Notes: generated from the sequence alone by a model not told the origin. A stretch of 64,000 nt of DNA from an uncultured Muribaculaceae bacterium (GCA_910587425.1 CAJUKU010000003.1:62001-126000), one strand, 5' to 3'. Counted from the stretch's first letter, positions 18,243-27,776 are shown. Numbers and translations: made by a program.

Positions 18243-18554
18243 ATGGAAATTTCAGCAATCTACTACATTATACCGTCGCTGGTGATGTTCTGCTGCGGAG
18301 TCTACGGATTCATCACCCGCAAAAACATGATCGCGATGCTGATCTCGCTTGAGCTGATGCTCAATGCGGTCGACATCAATTTTGTGGTGTTCAACCGCTA
18401 TCTCTTCCCCGGTCAGCTTGAGGGCATGTTCTTCACGCTCTTCGCGATCGCTATCGCGGCTGCCGAGACGGCTCTCGCCATCGCGATAATCATCAACCTC
18501 TACCGCGGCTCACGAAATATCGATGCCGACGAAATCACCAAACTTAAAGACTAA
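18243..18554 (+). CDS. nuoK: NADH-quinone oxidoreductase subunit K
   Basis: A 103-residue subunit with three membrane helices. Conserved glutamates sit within helices: one in ISLELMLNAVDINF (near residue 36) and one in AIAAAETALAIAI (near residue 72). Both are needed for proton transfer in characterised homologues. Length is normal. It starts 9 bp after nuoJ and ends 6 bp before nuoL. Confidence 0.96.
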   Translation: MEISAIYYIIPSLVMFCCGVYGFITRKNMIAMLISLELMLNAVDINFVVFNRYLFPGQLEGMFFTLFAIAIAAAETALAIAIIINLYRGSRNIDADEITKLKD

Positions 18555-18560
18555 GAGGCA

Positions 18561-20591
18561 ATGGAAATAACGATACCTATTCTTATCCTGGCCATTCCGC
18601 TCTTCATGTTCCTGCTGCTCGGTCTGACGGGCATGAAGATGAGCCATCCCGTAGCCGGAATCCTCGGCACGCTCGGAATGGGCACCGTTCTGGTGCTTTC
18701 CTACATCACCGCATTCACCTACTTCTTCAGCGGAAATCCTGAATTTGTCGCTGAAAGCGGCGAACGCCTCCAGGCAGTGATCTTCAACCAGACATGGCTT
18801 CAGTTCACCGACTCGCTGGTGATCAAGCTCGGTTTCCTGCTTGACCCGATCTCGGCGATGATGCTGGTGGTGATCCCCACGATCTCATTCATGGTGCATC
18901 TCTACAGCCTCGGCTACATGCGCGACCATCACGGCGTCTATGAGCACGGCTTCCAGCGTTTCTACGCTTTCCTGTCGCTCTTCAGCTTCTCGATGCTCGG
19001 ACTTGTCGTAGCCACAAACATTTTCCAGATGTACATTTTCTGGGAGCTTGTGGGTGCTTCGTCCTACCTGCTCATCGGTTTTTACTATAAGAAACCGTCG
19101 GCTGTGTCGGCTTCCAAGAAGGCGTTCATCGTGACCCGTTTCGCCGACCTCGGCTTCCTCATCGGTATCCTGATTCTCTCCTACTATACCGGAACATTTG
19201 ATTTCATGAGCCTCACTTCGGCTCCAGTCGACGGTATCGCCAACGTATATCAGGTGAGCGAACTTACCGCAGAGGGTGTCAAGGGTATCTTCACCAACAG
19301 CGCCGCTCCCATATTCATGGGCGCATCGGTAATGACCTGGGCGCTCGTGCTGATATTCATGGGTGGCATGGGTAAATCGGCAATGATGCCTCTCCACATC
19401 TGGCTTCCCGACGCCATGGAGGGTCCCACCCCGGTTTCTGCCCTCATCCACGCCGCTACTATGGTCGTGGCTGGTGTCTATCTCGTGGCTCGTCTCTTCC
19501 CGCTGTATCTCATGGAGGAGGCTGCGCTCAACATCATCGTTGTAGTTGGAGCACTCACGGCGTTCTATGCCGCAATGGTAGCCTGCACACAGATCGATAT
19601 AAAGCGCGTGCTTGCATTCTCTACCATCTCGCAGATCGCGTTCATGATGGTTTCGCTCGGTGTGGCTCGTCCTGAGTTCCACCACGGCGTGGGCTATATG
19701 GCTGGTATGTTCCACCTGTTCACACACGCCATGTTCAAGGCTCTGCTCTTCCTCTGCGCCGGTGCGCTCATCCATGCAATCGGCTCCAACGACTATACAG
19801 CGATGCATGGTCTGCGCAAATATATGCCGATCACTCACATCACATTCCTCATCGGCTGTCTTGCAATCGCAGGTATCATTCCTTTCGCAGGATTCTTCTC
19901 GAAGGATGAGATTCTTACCGCATGCTTCGGCAACTCAATGCTCTGGTATGTATGGATGTCGCTCGTTGCCGGTCTGACAGCGTTCTACATGTTCCGTCTC
20001 TACTACCTGATCTTCTGGTGGAAAGAGCACAAAGTGCATGAAGGACACCATGCTCCTCACGATCAGCCCTGGACAATGACAGCTCCTCTGGTGATCCTTG
20101 CCGTTATCAGCTGCGTTGCCGGTTTCGTGCCTTTCGGTACACTTGTGACATGGAACGGTGAGCCGATGTTCGCTTACGAAGGTTTCTTCACCAACCTTGC
20201 CCATCTCGACTGGTCGGTTGCCGCTATCTCTCTTGCCGTCGCTATCATAGCTATCGTTATCGCGACAGTGATGTACAAGAAGGAGAATCCTCTGCCGGCA
20301 AAGATGAAGAACGCGCTTCCCGCACTCTGGGACTGGTGCTATCACCGCTTCTACTGGGACGAGCTCTACCAGTTCATCACACATAAGATCATATTCGGCT
20401 GCATCTCGCGTCCGATAGCATGGTTTGACCGCCACATCATCGACGGTGCCATGGATGGTCTTGCCATAGTGACCAACAAGGCTTCGTGGGCTATCCGCGG
20501 ACTCCAGAGCGGTCGCGTGCAGATGTACGTCTGGGTATATCTCGCAGGTGCGCTCCTTCTCGGTGCCATCACGGCTATATGTCTCCTCTGA
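18561..20591 (+). CDS. nuoL: NADH-quinone oxidoreductase subunit L
   Basis: NuoL is the distal antiporter-like proton channel. The 676-residue protein has about 16 membrane segments, the key glutamate in FWELVGASSYLLIG (near residue 160), and the lysine-bearing WLPDAMEGPTPVSALIHAATMV region. The C-terminal region contains the long amphipathic lateral helix (residues roughly 545-620, ending in RPIAWFDRHIIDGAMDG) plus a final membrane helix. It is complete. Confidence 0.97.
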   Translation: MEITIPILILAIPLFMFLLLGLTGMKMSHPVAGILGTLGMGTVLVLSYITAFTYFFSGNPEFVAESGERLQAVIFNQTWLQFTDSLVIKLGFLLDPISAMMLVVIPTISFMVHLYSLGYMRDHHGVYEHGFQRFYAFLSLFSFSMLGLVVATNIFQMYIFWELVGASSYLLIGFYYKKPSAVSASKKAFIVTRFADLGFLIGILILSYYTGTFDFMSLTSAPVDGIANVYQVSELTAEGVKGIFTNSAAPIFMGASVMTWALVLIFMGGMGKSAMMPLHIWLPDAMEGPTPVSALIHAATMVVAGVYLVARLFPLYLMEEAALNIIVVVGALTAFYAAMVACTQIDIKRVLAFSTISQIAFMMVSLGVARPEFHHGVGYMAGMFHLFTHAMFKALLFLCAGALIHAIGSNDYTAMHGLRKYMPITHITFLIGCLAIAGIIPFAGFFSKDEILTACFGNSMLWYVWMSLVAGLTAFYMFRLYYLIFWWKEHKVHEGHHAPHDQPWTMTAPLVILAVISCVAGFVPFGTLVTWNGEPMFAYEGFFTNLAHLDWSVAAISLAVAIIAIVIATVMYKKENPLPAKMKNALPALWDWCYHRFYWDELYQFITHKIIFGCISRPIAWFDRHIIDGAMDGLAIVTNKASWAIRGLQSGRVQMYVWVYLAGALLLGAITAICLL

Positions 20592-20624
20592 TACCTGACC
20601 GCAACGTAAAAAGATATAGTAATT

Positions 20625-22133
20625 ATGTTTTCCAATCCTTTGATTTATTTCGTGGTGATTCCGCTGCTGATGTTAGGCGGTCTTGCCCTCTGCCGAAATA
20701 TTAAGCAGATTCGCGCCGTTGCGGTGACAGGCTCGCTTGCCCTGACCGCTCTCTCGGTGTGGCTGCTTGTCGACTATCTCGGTCTCCGTGCCGCCGGTGT
20801 TGACGCCCCCATGCTCTACACAGGCTCATGGAGCTGGTTCACCCCCCTCAACATCAACCTTTCGGTAGGTGTTGACGGTATCTCGATCGCAATGCTCATC
20901 CTCTCCTCCATAATCCTTCTCACCGGCAGCTTCGCTTCATGGAAGATCGAGCCCCATACAAAGGACTTCTTCCTCTGGCTGATCCTCCTCTCGACCGGTG
21001 TGTTCGGATTCTTCATCTCGATCGACCTCTTCACGATGTTCATGTTCTATGAGGTGGCTCTTATCCCGATGTATCTTCTCATCGGTGTGTGGGGCAGCGG
21101 CAACAAGAACTATTCAGCCATGAAGCTTACACTGATGCTCATGGGTGGCTCGGCTTTCCTGATGCTCGGACTCATAGGCATATACTACCATTCGGCACCT
21201 GAAGGTCAGCCGTTGACCTGGGACCTCCTCGAGATCGCTCAGAACGATTCTATCTCTCGCGGCTGGCAGCACTTCCTTTTCCCGATGACTTTCGTGGGAT
21301 TCGGTGTGCTCGGAGCCATGTTCCCCTTCCACACATGGAGCCCTGACGGTCACGCTTCGGCGCCGACCGCCGTGTCCATGCTCCATGCAGGTGTGCTCAT
21401 GAAACTCGGTGGCTACGGATGTTTCCGTGTGGCTATCTACCTGATGCCCCAGGCTGCCAACGATCTCGCATGGATCTTCCTGATCCTTACCGGTATCTCG
21501 GTTGTCTACGGTGCATTCTCAGCATGTGTGCAGACCGACCTGAAGTACATCAACGCATACTCGTCGGTGAGCCACTGCGGACTGGTGCTTTTCGCTATCC
21601 TCATGCTCAACACCACTGCTATGACCGGTGCCATAATGCAGATGCTCTCCCACGGTCTGATGACAGCGCTCTTCTTCGCGCTCATCGGTATGATCTACGG
21701 ACGCACACATACCCGCGACATCCGTCAGATGGGCGGTCTGATGAAAATCATGCCGTTCCTTGCCGTCTGCTACGTGATCGCCGGTATGGCTTCGCTCGGA
21801 CTTCCCGGTCTCAGCGGCTTCGTGGCTGAGATGACCATCTTCGTAGGATCGTTCGAACATGCCGACATGTTCCACCGCGTGTTTACCATCGTGGCTTGTT
21901 GCTCGATCGTCATCACCGCCGTCTACATCCTTCGTGTTGTGGGCAAGCTGCTCTTCGGTCCTGTATATGACGAGCATCATCTCGCACTCACCGATGCTAC
22001 ATGGTGGGAGCGCACATCCACGATCACCCTTATCATCAGCGTAGCAGCCATCGGCTGTTTCCCCAACTTCTTCGCTGATCTCATCAAGTTTACATTCAGC
22101 CCTTCAATATTCGCCGTGATCGGCATGAACTAA
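20625..22133 (+). CDS. nuoM: NADH-quinone oxidoreductase subunit M
   Basis: The second antiporter-like proton channel of complex I, 502 residues with about 14 membrane segments. The essential glutamate lies in MFYEVALIPMYLLIGVWG (near residue 143). The conserved FPFHTWSPDGHASAPTAVSM segment and AYSSVSHCG are visible. It begins 33 bp after nuoL and ends 13 bp before nuoN. Confidence 0.97.
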   Translation: MFSNPLIYFVVIPLLMLGGLALCRNIKQIRAVAVTGSLALTALSVWLLVDYLGLRAAGVDAPMLYTGSWSWFTPLNINLSVGVDGISIAMLILSSIILLTGSFASWKIEPHTKDFFLWLILLSTGVFGFFISIDLFTMFMFYEVALIPMYLLIGVWGSGNKNYSAMKLTLMLMGGSAFLMLGLIGIYYHSAPEGQPLTWDLLEIAQNDSISRGWQHFLFPMTFVGFGVLGAMFPFHTWSPDGHASAPTAVSMLHAGVLMKLGGYGCFRVAIYLMPQAANDLAWIFLILTGISVVYGAFSACVQTDLKYINAYSSVSHCGLVLFAILMLNTTAMTGAIMQMLSHGLMTALFFALIGMIYGRTHTRDIRQMGGLMKIMPFLAVCYVIAGMASLGLPGLSGFVAEMTIFVGSFEHADMFHRVFTIVACCSIVITAVYILRVVGKLLFGPVYDEHHLALTDATWWERTSTITLIISVAAIGCFPNFFADLIKFTFSPSIFAVIGMN

Positions 22134-22146
22134 TAGATACAGACAC

Positions 22147-23592
22147 ATGGATTACTCTCAGTTTTTAGTGATGAAACAGGAAATCGGTCTGCTTGCCGTT
22201 TTTCTCCTGGTGTTTCTATTCGACACGTTCATGCCGCAGCGCGGTCAGGGCTGTGTCGGCAGATTCTGCTGCGTGCTGTTCGCGATATTCACTGCATTCG
22301 GCTTCTGCCCCTCGCTGACAGCCGATGGCTTTGACTCCGCTTTCGCAGGGATGTACAACAGCAGCGCGGCAGTCGTGAATATCAAGAACATCCTGAACAT
22401 CGGTGCGCTCATCGTCATGATCCAGGCACTGCGTTGGGCTGATCAGGATATGGTCCGCATCCGCCGCGGTGAGTTCTACGAGCTGCTTCTCGTGACACTC
22501 TTCGGCATGTATCTCATGATTTCCGCGCGCCACTTCCTGCTCTTCGTGATCGGTCTGGAGACCGCTTCGCTCCCTCTCGCCGCAATGGTGGCTTTCGAAA
22601 AGCACCGTTACGAGAGCCGCGAGGCAGCCATCAAGTACATTCTCACAGCCGTATTCTCTTCGGCAGTGTTCCTGATGGGTCTCTCGTTCGTATATGGTCT
22701 CGCAGGATCGCTTTACTTCGACAACATCGCCGTGGCACTCTGGGGTGAGCAGTTCAACGCTCTTCTCGCTGTTGCCCTCGCATTCGTGATCGCCGGCATC
22801 GGTTTCAAGCTCTCGCTTGTTCCGTTCCACCTCTGGACAGCCGACGTCTATCAGGGCGCACCCACTCCGGTCACCTCTTATCTCTCGGTTATCTCCAAGG
22901 GCTCGGCTGCGTTTGCAGCGATGGTGATTCTGTGGCAGGCATTCGGAGCCGTCTATTCGCAGGCTTGGGAATGGATGCTCTACGCACTGATCATAATCAC
23001 GATCACGGTCGGTAACCTCTTCGCGATCCGTCAGCGCAACATCAAGCGCTTCCTCGCTTTCTCGTCGATCTCTCAGGCGGGCTACATAATGCTCGGTGTG
23101 ATCGCCTACAACTATATGGGTATGGCTGCGCTGATGTACTACGTGCTCGTTTATATCTTCTCCAACCTCGCCGCATTCGGTGTCGTGGGAGCGATAGAGA
23201 ATGCATCGGGCAAAGTGTGGATCGATGATTACAAGGGACTGTACAAGACCAACCCGCGTCTGGCTTTCACCATGATGCTCGCCATGTTCTCACTTGCCGG
23301 CATCCCTCCCTTCGCAGGTTTCTTCAGCAAATTCTTCATCTTCACCAGCGCCATCAACCAAGGCTCGGTAGCCATCTATGTCCTGGTGCTTATCGCGCTT
23401 ATCAACACCATCATCTCGCTCTACTACTATCTGCTCGTGGTGAAGGCTATGTTCATAAGCCAGGATGATTGCGTGATCGCACGCTTCCGCAGCGCCGGTT
23501 CGGAGCGCCTCGCTCTCTGGATCTGTGTTGCCGGTATCATCTTCCTTGGTATTGTAAGCTGCGTCTACAACCATCTCCTTGAGATTGTCTGA
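22147..23592 (+). CDS. nuoN: NADH-quinone oxidoreductase subunit N
   Basis: The third antiporter-like proton channel, 481 residues with about 14 membrane segments. Family features include FVIGLETASLPLAAM with its conserved glutamate (near residue 139), PFHLWTADVYQGAPTPVTSYLS, and the FSLAGIPPFAGFFSKFF segment. It closes the cluster and is followed after 22 bp by a strong terminator. Confidence 0.97.
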   Translation: MDYSQFLVMKQEIGLLAVFLLVFLFDTFMPQRGQGCVGRFCCVLFAIFTAFGFCPSLTADGFDSAFAGMYNSSAAVVNIKNILNIGALIVMIQALRWADQDMVRIRRGEFYELLLVTLFGMYLMISARHFLLFVIGLETASLPLAAMVAFEKHRYESREAAIKYILTAVFSSAVFLMGLSFVYGLAGSLYFDNIAVALWGEQFNALLAVALAFVIAGIGFKLSLVPFHLWTADVYQGAPTPVTSYLSVISKGSAAFAAMVILWQAFGAVYSQAWEWMLYALIIITITVGNLFAIRQRNIKRFLAFSSISQAGYIMLGVIAYNYMGMAALMYYVLVYIFSNLAAFGVVGAIENASGKVWIDDYKGLYKTNPRLAFTMMLAMFSLAGIPPFAGFFSKFFIFTSAINQGSVAIYVLVLIALINTIISLYYYLLVVKAMFISQDDCVIARFRSAGSERLALWICVAGIIFLGIVSCVYNHLLEIV

Positions 23593-23614
23593 CACAAGAT
23601 AGATAACCTACATG

Positions 23615-23656
23615 AATTCCCGGGACAGTAAAAAAACGGTTCCGGGAATTTTTTTC
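23615..23656 (+). terminator. Rho-independent terminator of the nuo-atp-nuo cluster
   Basis: A perfect 9-bp stem, AATTCCCGG at 23615-23623 and CCGGGAATT at 23642-23650, is followed by a run of T. The loop is A-rich. It ends the 17-kb transcription unit. The rest of the gap up to 23775 shows no clear promoter. Confidence 0.9.
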
Positions 23657-23775
23657 ATTTCCTGTGCAACCGTCCGGCAAAACGGGCGTCAAAGAAATAC
23701 AGGCGTTGAGAAATGTCGTGCGCGACCTGCTTACCGTCGGAAATGAATCATGATAATTAAACCAACGATAATGAT

Positions 23776-24588
23776 ATGATACGAAGACTGATTGCATCAA
23801 TGCTTGCGGCGCTTGCATTAATGGTTGTCTGCACATCGTGCGATGATCTGACCCGGGTAGAGCCGGACGGGTGGCAAAAGAACCGGTTTGAAAACCAGGT
23901 GAGCAATGCGGTGCGTGATGCCGTGAACGCTCCGGGAATAGACAACGGTTCAACTTTAGTGGTCACAATGTCGGGCGATACTCTGATCGCTCCGGCCGAC
24001 TCGGCGCTACGTGCCACTCCACGCCGCACTGTCTATGTCAGCATCCAGTCGCCCGAGTATCCAAATGCCATCTCGAGCAGGGCGCTGTCGGTCATCGCAG
24101 TGAGCTCTATAGCCGGAGCGGTGGTGCTTATACTCCTGGTAGTGCTTATCGGAGTGCTGGTGACGGTATGGCGGCGACAAAGCGGCAGAAACAACGTAAT
24201 CAACAATGCCATATCACATGGCTACACACTCCCGGAGAGTTTCTACACACAGACACCTGCGTCGGCTCCTGTGAATATTACCCAGGTTTTCACTGCAGGC
24301 GGTGAAGGCGATGGCGATTCGACGGGACAATGTCCGCCTGTCGGCGCCTCAGCTATGGAAAATGCAACGGAGGCTGCGCGCACCGCAGTCAATGCCACCA
24401 CCCGCACATCGGTCCCTGAGAAGGTGCGCCAGATACGCAACGCGTCAATACTTATCGGACTCGGAGTGATACTGTTCATCTCATTTACCAGCGCTCATGA
24501 AGCTCCTGTAGGCTTATTCTCGGGTGGAATACTGGTTGTCGTAGGTGCCTCCAAACTGCTTGGCGTATTCCTGTCAAACCGTATCTGA
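23776..24588 (+). CDS. Membrane lipoprotein, DUF6249-like, upstream of an ECF sigma gene
   Basis: The 270-residue product begins with a lipoprotein signal (VCTSC, Cys22). A polar region of about 85 residues follows, then a membrane helix (about 108-136). Next comes a segment NNAISHGYTLPESFY that resembles the helix-turn of DUF6249 proteins, a low-complexity linker, and two more hydrophobic segments near the C-terminus. Function is unknown. It sits 15 bp upstream of an ECF sigma gene and a small membrane protein, a gene order often seen in Bacteroidetes. A sensory role for the trio is plausible but not shown. The DUF assignment is from memory of the pattern and needs a profile search. Confidence 0.7.
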   Translation: MIRRLIASMLAALALMVVCTSCDDLTRVEPDGWQKNRFENQVSNAVRDAVNAPGIDNGSTLVVTMSGDTLIAPADSALRATPRRTVYVSIQSPEYPNAISSRALSVIAVSSIAGAVVLILLVVLIGVLVTVWRRQSGRNNVINNAISHGYTLPESFYTQTPASAPVNITQVFTAGGEGDGDSTGQCPPVGASAMENATEAARTAVNATTRTSVPEKVRQIRNASILIGLGVILFISFTSAHEAPVGLFSGGILVVVGASKLLGVFLSNRI

Positions 24589-24603
24589 TCCATTTGAACC
24601 TGC

Positions 24604-25161
24604 ATGCTTTCACGAGTTCAGGAACTGACACTGATTGCCCGGTGCATCGCAGCCGACAGCCGCGATGCTTTCGGGCAACTCGTGTATGCTTATGCCGACG
24701 ACATACGGCGCCTGCTGCTCAGTCTCACCAAAGGTGATGTGGCGCTTGTCGACGATCTCGCACAGGAGACATTTCTCAAGGCATATCTCGCCATACGCAG
24801 TTTCCGTGGAGCAGCACGCTTCCGCACATGGCTCTACAGGATCGCCTACAATGAGTTCCAGACCTATATGCGTCGAAACCGTATGGAGCAGGTATCGCTG
24901 ACCGATGAACTAACCGACAATATGTCTCTGTCAGAACCTGCGCGACCGGATATGGAGCCTGATGTGACCGACAAGGATCTCAACGAAGCTATAATGAGCC
25001 TGTCGGACAGCGAGCGTGCTGTCACGCAACTGTTTTATTTCGACGGTTTCTCTGTGGCACGCATTTCGGAGATCACGGGAATGCCCCAAGGGACTGTGAA
25101 ATCATATCTGCACCGTTCGCGCGCCAAGCTCGCGAAATTGCTTGAAAAATATCGTTATTGA
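24604..25161 (+). CDS. ECF-type RNA polymerase sigma factor
   Basis: A 185-residue extracytoplasmic-function sigma-70. Region 2 covers about residues 18-90, with VDDLAQETFLKAYLAI and FRTWLYRIAYNEF for -10 recognition and core binding. Region 4 covers about 122-180, with the helix-turn-helix ISEITGMPQGTVKSYLHRSRAKL. It lacks regions 1 and 3, as expected for ECF factors. It is followed closely by a small membrane protein that could be its anti-sigma factor. The target promoters are unknown. Confidence 0.93.
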   Translation: MLSRVQELTLIARCIAADSRDAFGQLVYAYADDIRRLLLSLTKGDVALVDDLAQETFLKAYLAIRSFRGAARFRTWLYRIAYNEFQTYMRRNRMEQVSLTDELTDNMSLSEPARPDMEPDVTDKDLNEAIMSLSDSERAVTQLFYFDGFSVARISEITGMPQGTVKSYLHRSRAKLAKLLEKYRY

Positions 25162-25174
25162 AATACTTAAGACT

Positions 25175-25510
25175 ATGAATACCCGACACGATAAGAAAAC
25201 CAAGGATACAGACCGGCGCATAAGCCGTATGCTCCGCAATGAGTCAGCTCCGGTGCCGGAGGACGGATGGTTTGTGCGCAAGACCGTCAACCGCCTGCCG
25301 CCTCAGCGTCAGATGGTGCCGTCGCTACCCGAAAGGGTCGGACTGGCGGCAGCCGTTGCAAGTTCGCTCATCGTGGGGCATCGCGAGCTTGTCAGATTCC
25401 TGCACTGTGATAATCCGTATGAGTTTAATTTCAGTATGTTTGCGATCGCAGTGTTGTTCATGCTGTCGGCGGTGGTCTATGTGATCAGCATACTCGTGCG
25501 ACGAGCCTGA
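25175..25510 (+). CDS. Small membrane protein, candidate anti-sigma factor
   Basis: The 111-residue product starts at the ATG at 25175; an in-frame TTG at 25142 would overlap the sigma gene and is less likely. It has a charged cytoplasmic N-terminus of about 55 residues rich in Arg, Lys and Asp, then two hydrophobic segments (about 60-75 and 88-108). No zinc-finger anti-sigma motif is visible. Its position 13 bp after the ECF sigma gene and its topology suggest it holds the sigma factor at the membrane, but this is inference. Confidence 0.7.
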   Translation: MNTRHDKKTKDTDRRISRMLRNESAPVPEDGWFVRKTVNRLPPQRQMVPSLPERVGLAAAVASSLIVGHRELVRFLHCDNPYEFNFSMFAIAVLFMLSAVVYVISILVRRA

Positions 25511-25549
25511 ACCGTCGGAGTATTATAGTACAGTGTACGTTTTTTTGTG

Positions 25550-25582
25550 ACAAGTGTCCGTTATCGGACGCTTGTTTTTTTT
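25550..25582 (+). terminator. Rho-independent terminator after the ECF sigma operon
   Basis: ACAAGTGTCCG, loop TTAT, CGGACGCTTGT (one G-U pair), then a T-run. The remaining 80 bp to the next gene are AT-rich and probably hold its promoter, but no perfect TAnnTTTG was found. Confidence 0.9.
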
Positions 25583-25662
25583 GTATAGCGTTGATATTTA
25601 ACGATTTAAATATTTGGCACGCGTTTTGCATATATAAATAACAGTAATAAAACTTTAACCGT

Positions 25663-27762
25663 ATGAGAAATAATATACTGTTGATGCCTTTGATTGGCTT
25701 AGTCGTGATATCGTTTTCCGGAAAGATCCATGCACAGACCATCGACGAGGATTCTATCGGTTTCTCGAAGATGCTTAGTGAGGTTGTCGTATCGGCACCG
25801 AAAGTGATCAAGAAAAACGACCGTGATGTCTATCTGCCCTCGGCTGACTCTAAGAAAATCTCAAAAAACGGAGTGCAGCTGCTAATGAACATGGGCATCC
25901 CGTCGCTTGCGGTCAATGAGATCCTCGGATCTGTCACCTCGCTTGGCAGCGAAGTTCAGATCCGCGTGAACGGTCGAGTGGCATCGGTCGAGCAACTGAA
26001 GACTATCTTGCCCGAGAATGTCAGGAAAGTGGAGTGGATCCAGAATCCCGGACTGAAGTATAATGGAGCTTCGGCAGTGTTGAACCTTATTGTAGTCAAC
26101 CCGACTCTCGGCGGTTCGTTAATGACCCAGGCAACCTCAGCCTTAAACACAGAGTGGGGCGAGGCATATCTGTCGGCTAAGCTTAATAACGGACGGTCGC
26201 AGTGGGGATTGGATATAAACGGAAAACTCGGTGATTTCGACTCGCAGCGTGACTATCAGGAGTCATTCACATACCCTGATGGTACAACAGTGACGCGCCG
26301 TGAGATTCCCATAGCAGGAAAAGTGGTGCAGAAATATCTGATACCGAAGCTATCCTATAGTTATATCAAGCCTGACACTACAGTGATCTATGCAAGTTTC
26401 GGCTACAATAAGAACTGGCGGGCGGGCACAAGCTATACCGGACTGATGAAATATTCAGATGGCACTCCTGATATTGAGGTGACGGACGATGCGATAAAGG
26501 AGTTCTCCACCCCGACAATCTCTGCTTATCTCGAACAACATTTCGGTAAAAACAGGATTCTCTCGGTCGATGCGTCAGCTTCGTTCTATTCAGGACGCAC
26601 ACCCCACTATTATTCTGAACGGATCGTTGACAGCAATCAGGAGTTGACGGAGATCAACAGCATGATCAAGGATGCAAACAAAGGATATGCGATAACTGCC
26701 GATTATACCCAGAACTGGGAAAAGTCGCGGTTGACGGCAGGAGCTACCTATAGCGCCCAGCGCAATAAATCGACTTATGAGAATCTCGGCGGTCTCGTAT
26801 CACGCCAGCATACCGACAACGCCTATATCTTCGCAGAGTTCGCACGCTCCATCGGCAAGGTCGATCTGACAGGAGGTGTCGGAGCTGACTATTCGTCGGT
26901 ACGTCTGATCGAAAGCGGCACCGGCACACATTCATGGCGTTTCCGCCCGCGTGTCACCATGAACTACAATGCCACCTCCCATTCCAGATTCTATCTTGGT
27001 TTCTACACATGGCAGGATACTCCCGGGCTGTCGCAGACCAATCCGGTGGAGCAGCAGGTCGACGGAGTGCAGTGGCATCGTGGCAACCAGTCGCTCAACA
27101 CCACTATCACCTACCGTATCGACGCGCAATACCGCTACTATGGCAACCGTATCAGCGGCACAGCCGGAATCAACGCGCAGATGACTCCCGACGCTATCGC
27201 TCCGGTATATTTCTGGGAGGGACCGCGCCTGATCCAGACGTATGAGAACAGCCGTGGGCGTAAGTATATCTCAGCGTATATATCTCCCGATATCAATATT
27301 ATTCCCGGATGGCTCAACCTGTCGGGATATCTCCGCTGGTCACTTACCCACACAAGCGGCACCGGATACAGTCTCACACGTCCTAACTGGTGCGGTCAGG
27401 TCACGGCGACAGCCTACCATTGGGGATTTTACCTTATGGCACAGTACGACTATCGTCAGGGCTACCTTACCGGCGAACTGGAGGCATGGGAAGAACGCCA
27501 TTCGACTATCGCCATCCAGTACGGTTGGCGCAACTGGCAGTTCATGGCAGGAGTGATTTGTCCGTTCGGATCATACGACCAGCCCTCAGCGCTCTACAAC
27601 CGTTATTACAGCTATGACAGGCACATGCGGCTCAAGGGAATGTCGCCCATGCCGATTGTCAAGATAAGCTATAACCTGAACTGGGGACGTCAGAAGCGGG
27701 GCGTCAACAAGCGTGTCAACGCCGACTCGTCAGTCAAAGGTTCGGAATCAGGTCAGCGTTAA
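25663..27762 (+). CDS. Outer-membrane beta-barrel protein, TonB-receptor-like (OMP_b-brl_3 type)
   Basis: A 699-residue outer-membrane protein with a signal peptide (cleavage at HAQ, about residue 25). A short plug-like domain follows, with SEVVVSAPKVIKK near residues 40-52, VQIRVNGRVAS, and ENVRKVEWIQNPGLKYNGASAVLNL. A large barrel with many aromatic-rich strands completes it. The plug resembles that of TonB receptors, but the carboxypeptidase-like N-terminal domain usually seen in this family is absent. The product could be a receptor or a structural barrel; its substrate is unknown. It is alone between two terminator/hairpin regions and appears monocistronic. Confidence 0.85.
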   Translation: MRNNILLMPLIGLVVISFSGKIHAQTIDEDSIGFSKMLSEVVVSAPKVIKKNDRDVYLPSADSKKISKNGVQLLMNMGIPSLAVNEILGSVTSLGSEVQIRVNGRVASVEQLKTILPENVRKVEWIQNPGLKYNGASAVLNLIVVNPTLGGSLMTQATSALNTEWGEAYLSAKLNNGRSQWGLDINGKLGDFDSQRDYQESFTYPDGTTVTRREIPIAGKVVQKYLIPKLSYSYIKPDTTVIYASFGYNKNWRAGTSYTGLMKYSDGTPDIEVTDDAIKEFSTPTISAYLEQHFGKNRILSVDASASFYSGRTPHYYSERIVDSNQELTEINSMIKDANKGYAITADYTQNWEKSRLTAGATYSAQRNKSTYENLGGLVSRQHTDNAYIFAEFARSIGKVDLTGGVGADYSSVRLIESGTGTHSWRFRPRVTMNYNATSHSRFYLGFYTWQDTPGLSQTNPVEQQVDGVQWHRGNQSLNTTITYRIDAQYRYYGNRISGTAGINAQMTPDAIAPVYFWEGPRLIQTYENSRGRKYISAYISPDINIIPGWLNLSGYLRWSLTHTSGTGYSLTRPNWCGQVTATAYHWGFYLMAQYDYRQGYLTGELEAWEERHSTIAIQYGWRNWQFMAGVICPFGSYDQPSALYNRYYSYDRHMRLKGMSPMPIVKISYNLNWGRQKRGVNKRVNADSSVKGSESGQR

Positions 27763-27776
27763 CAGTGTTTTGTCTA

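Noticed and set aside
18885..19838. 317-codon open frame on the minus strand
   Set aside because: It lies wholly opposite nuoL, and its translation is rich in His, Glu and Cys with no domain, which is typical of antisense shadows in codon-biased genes.
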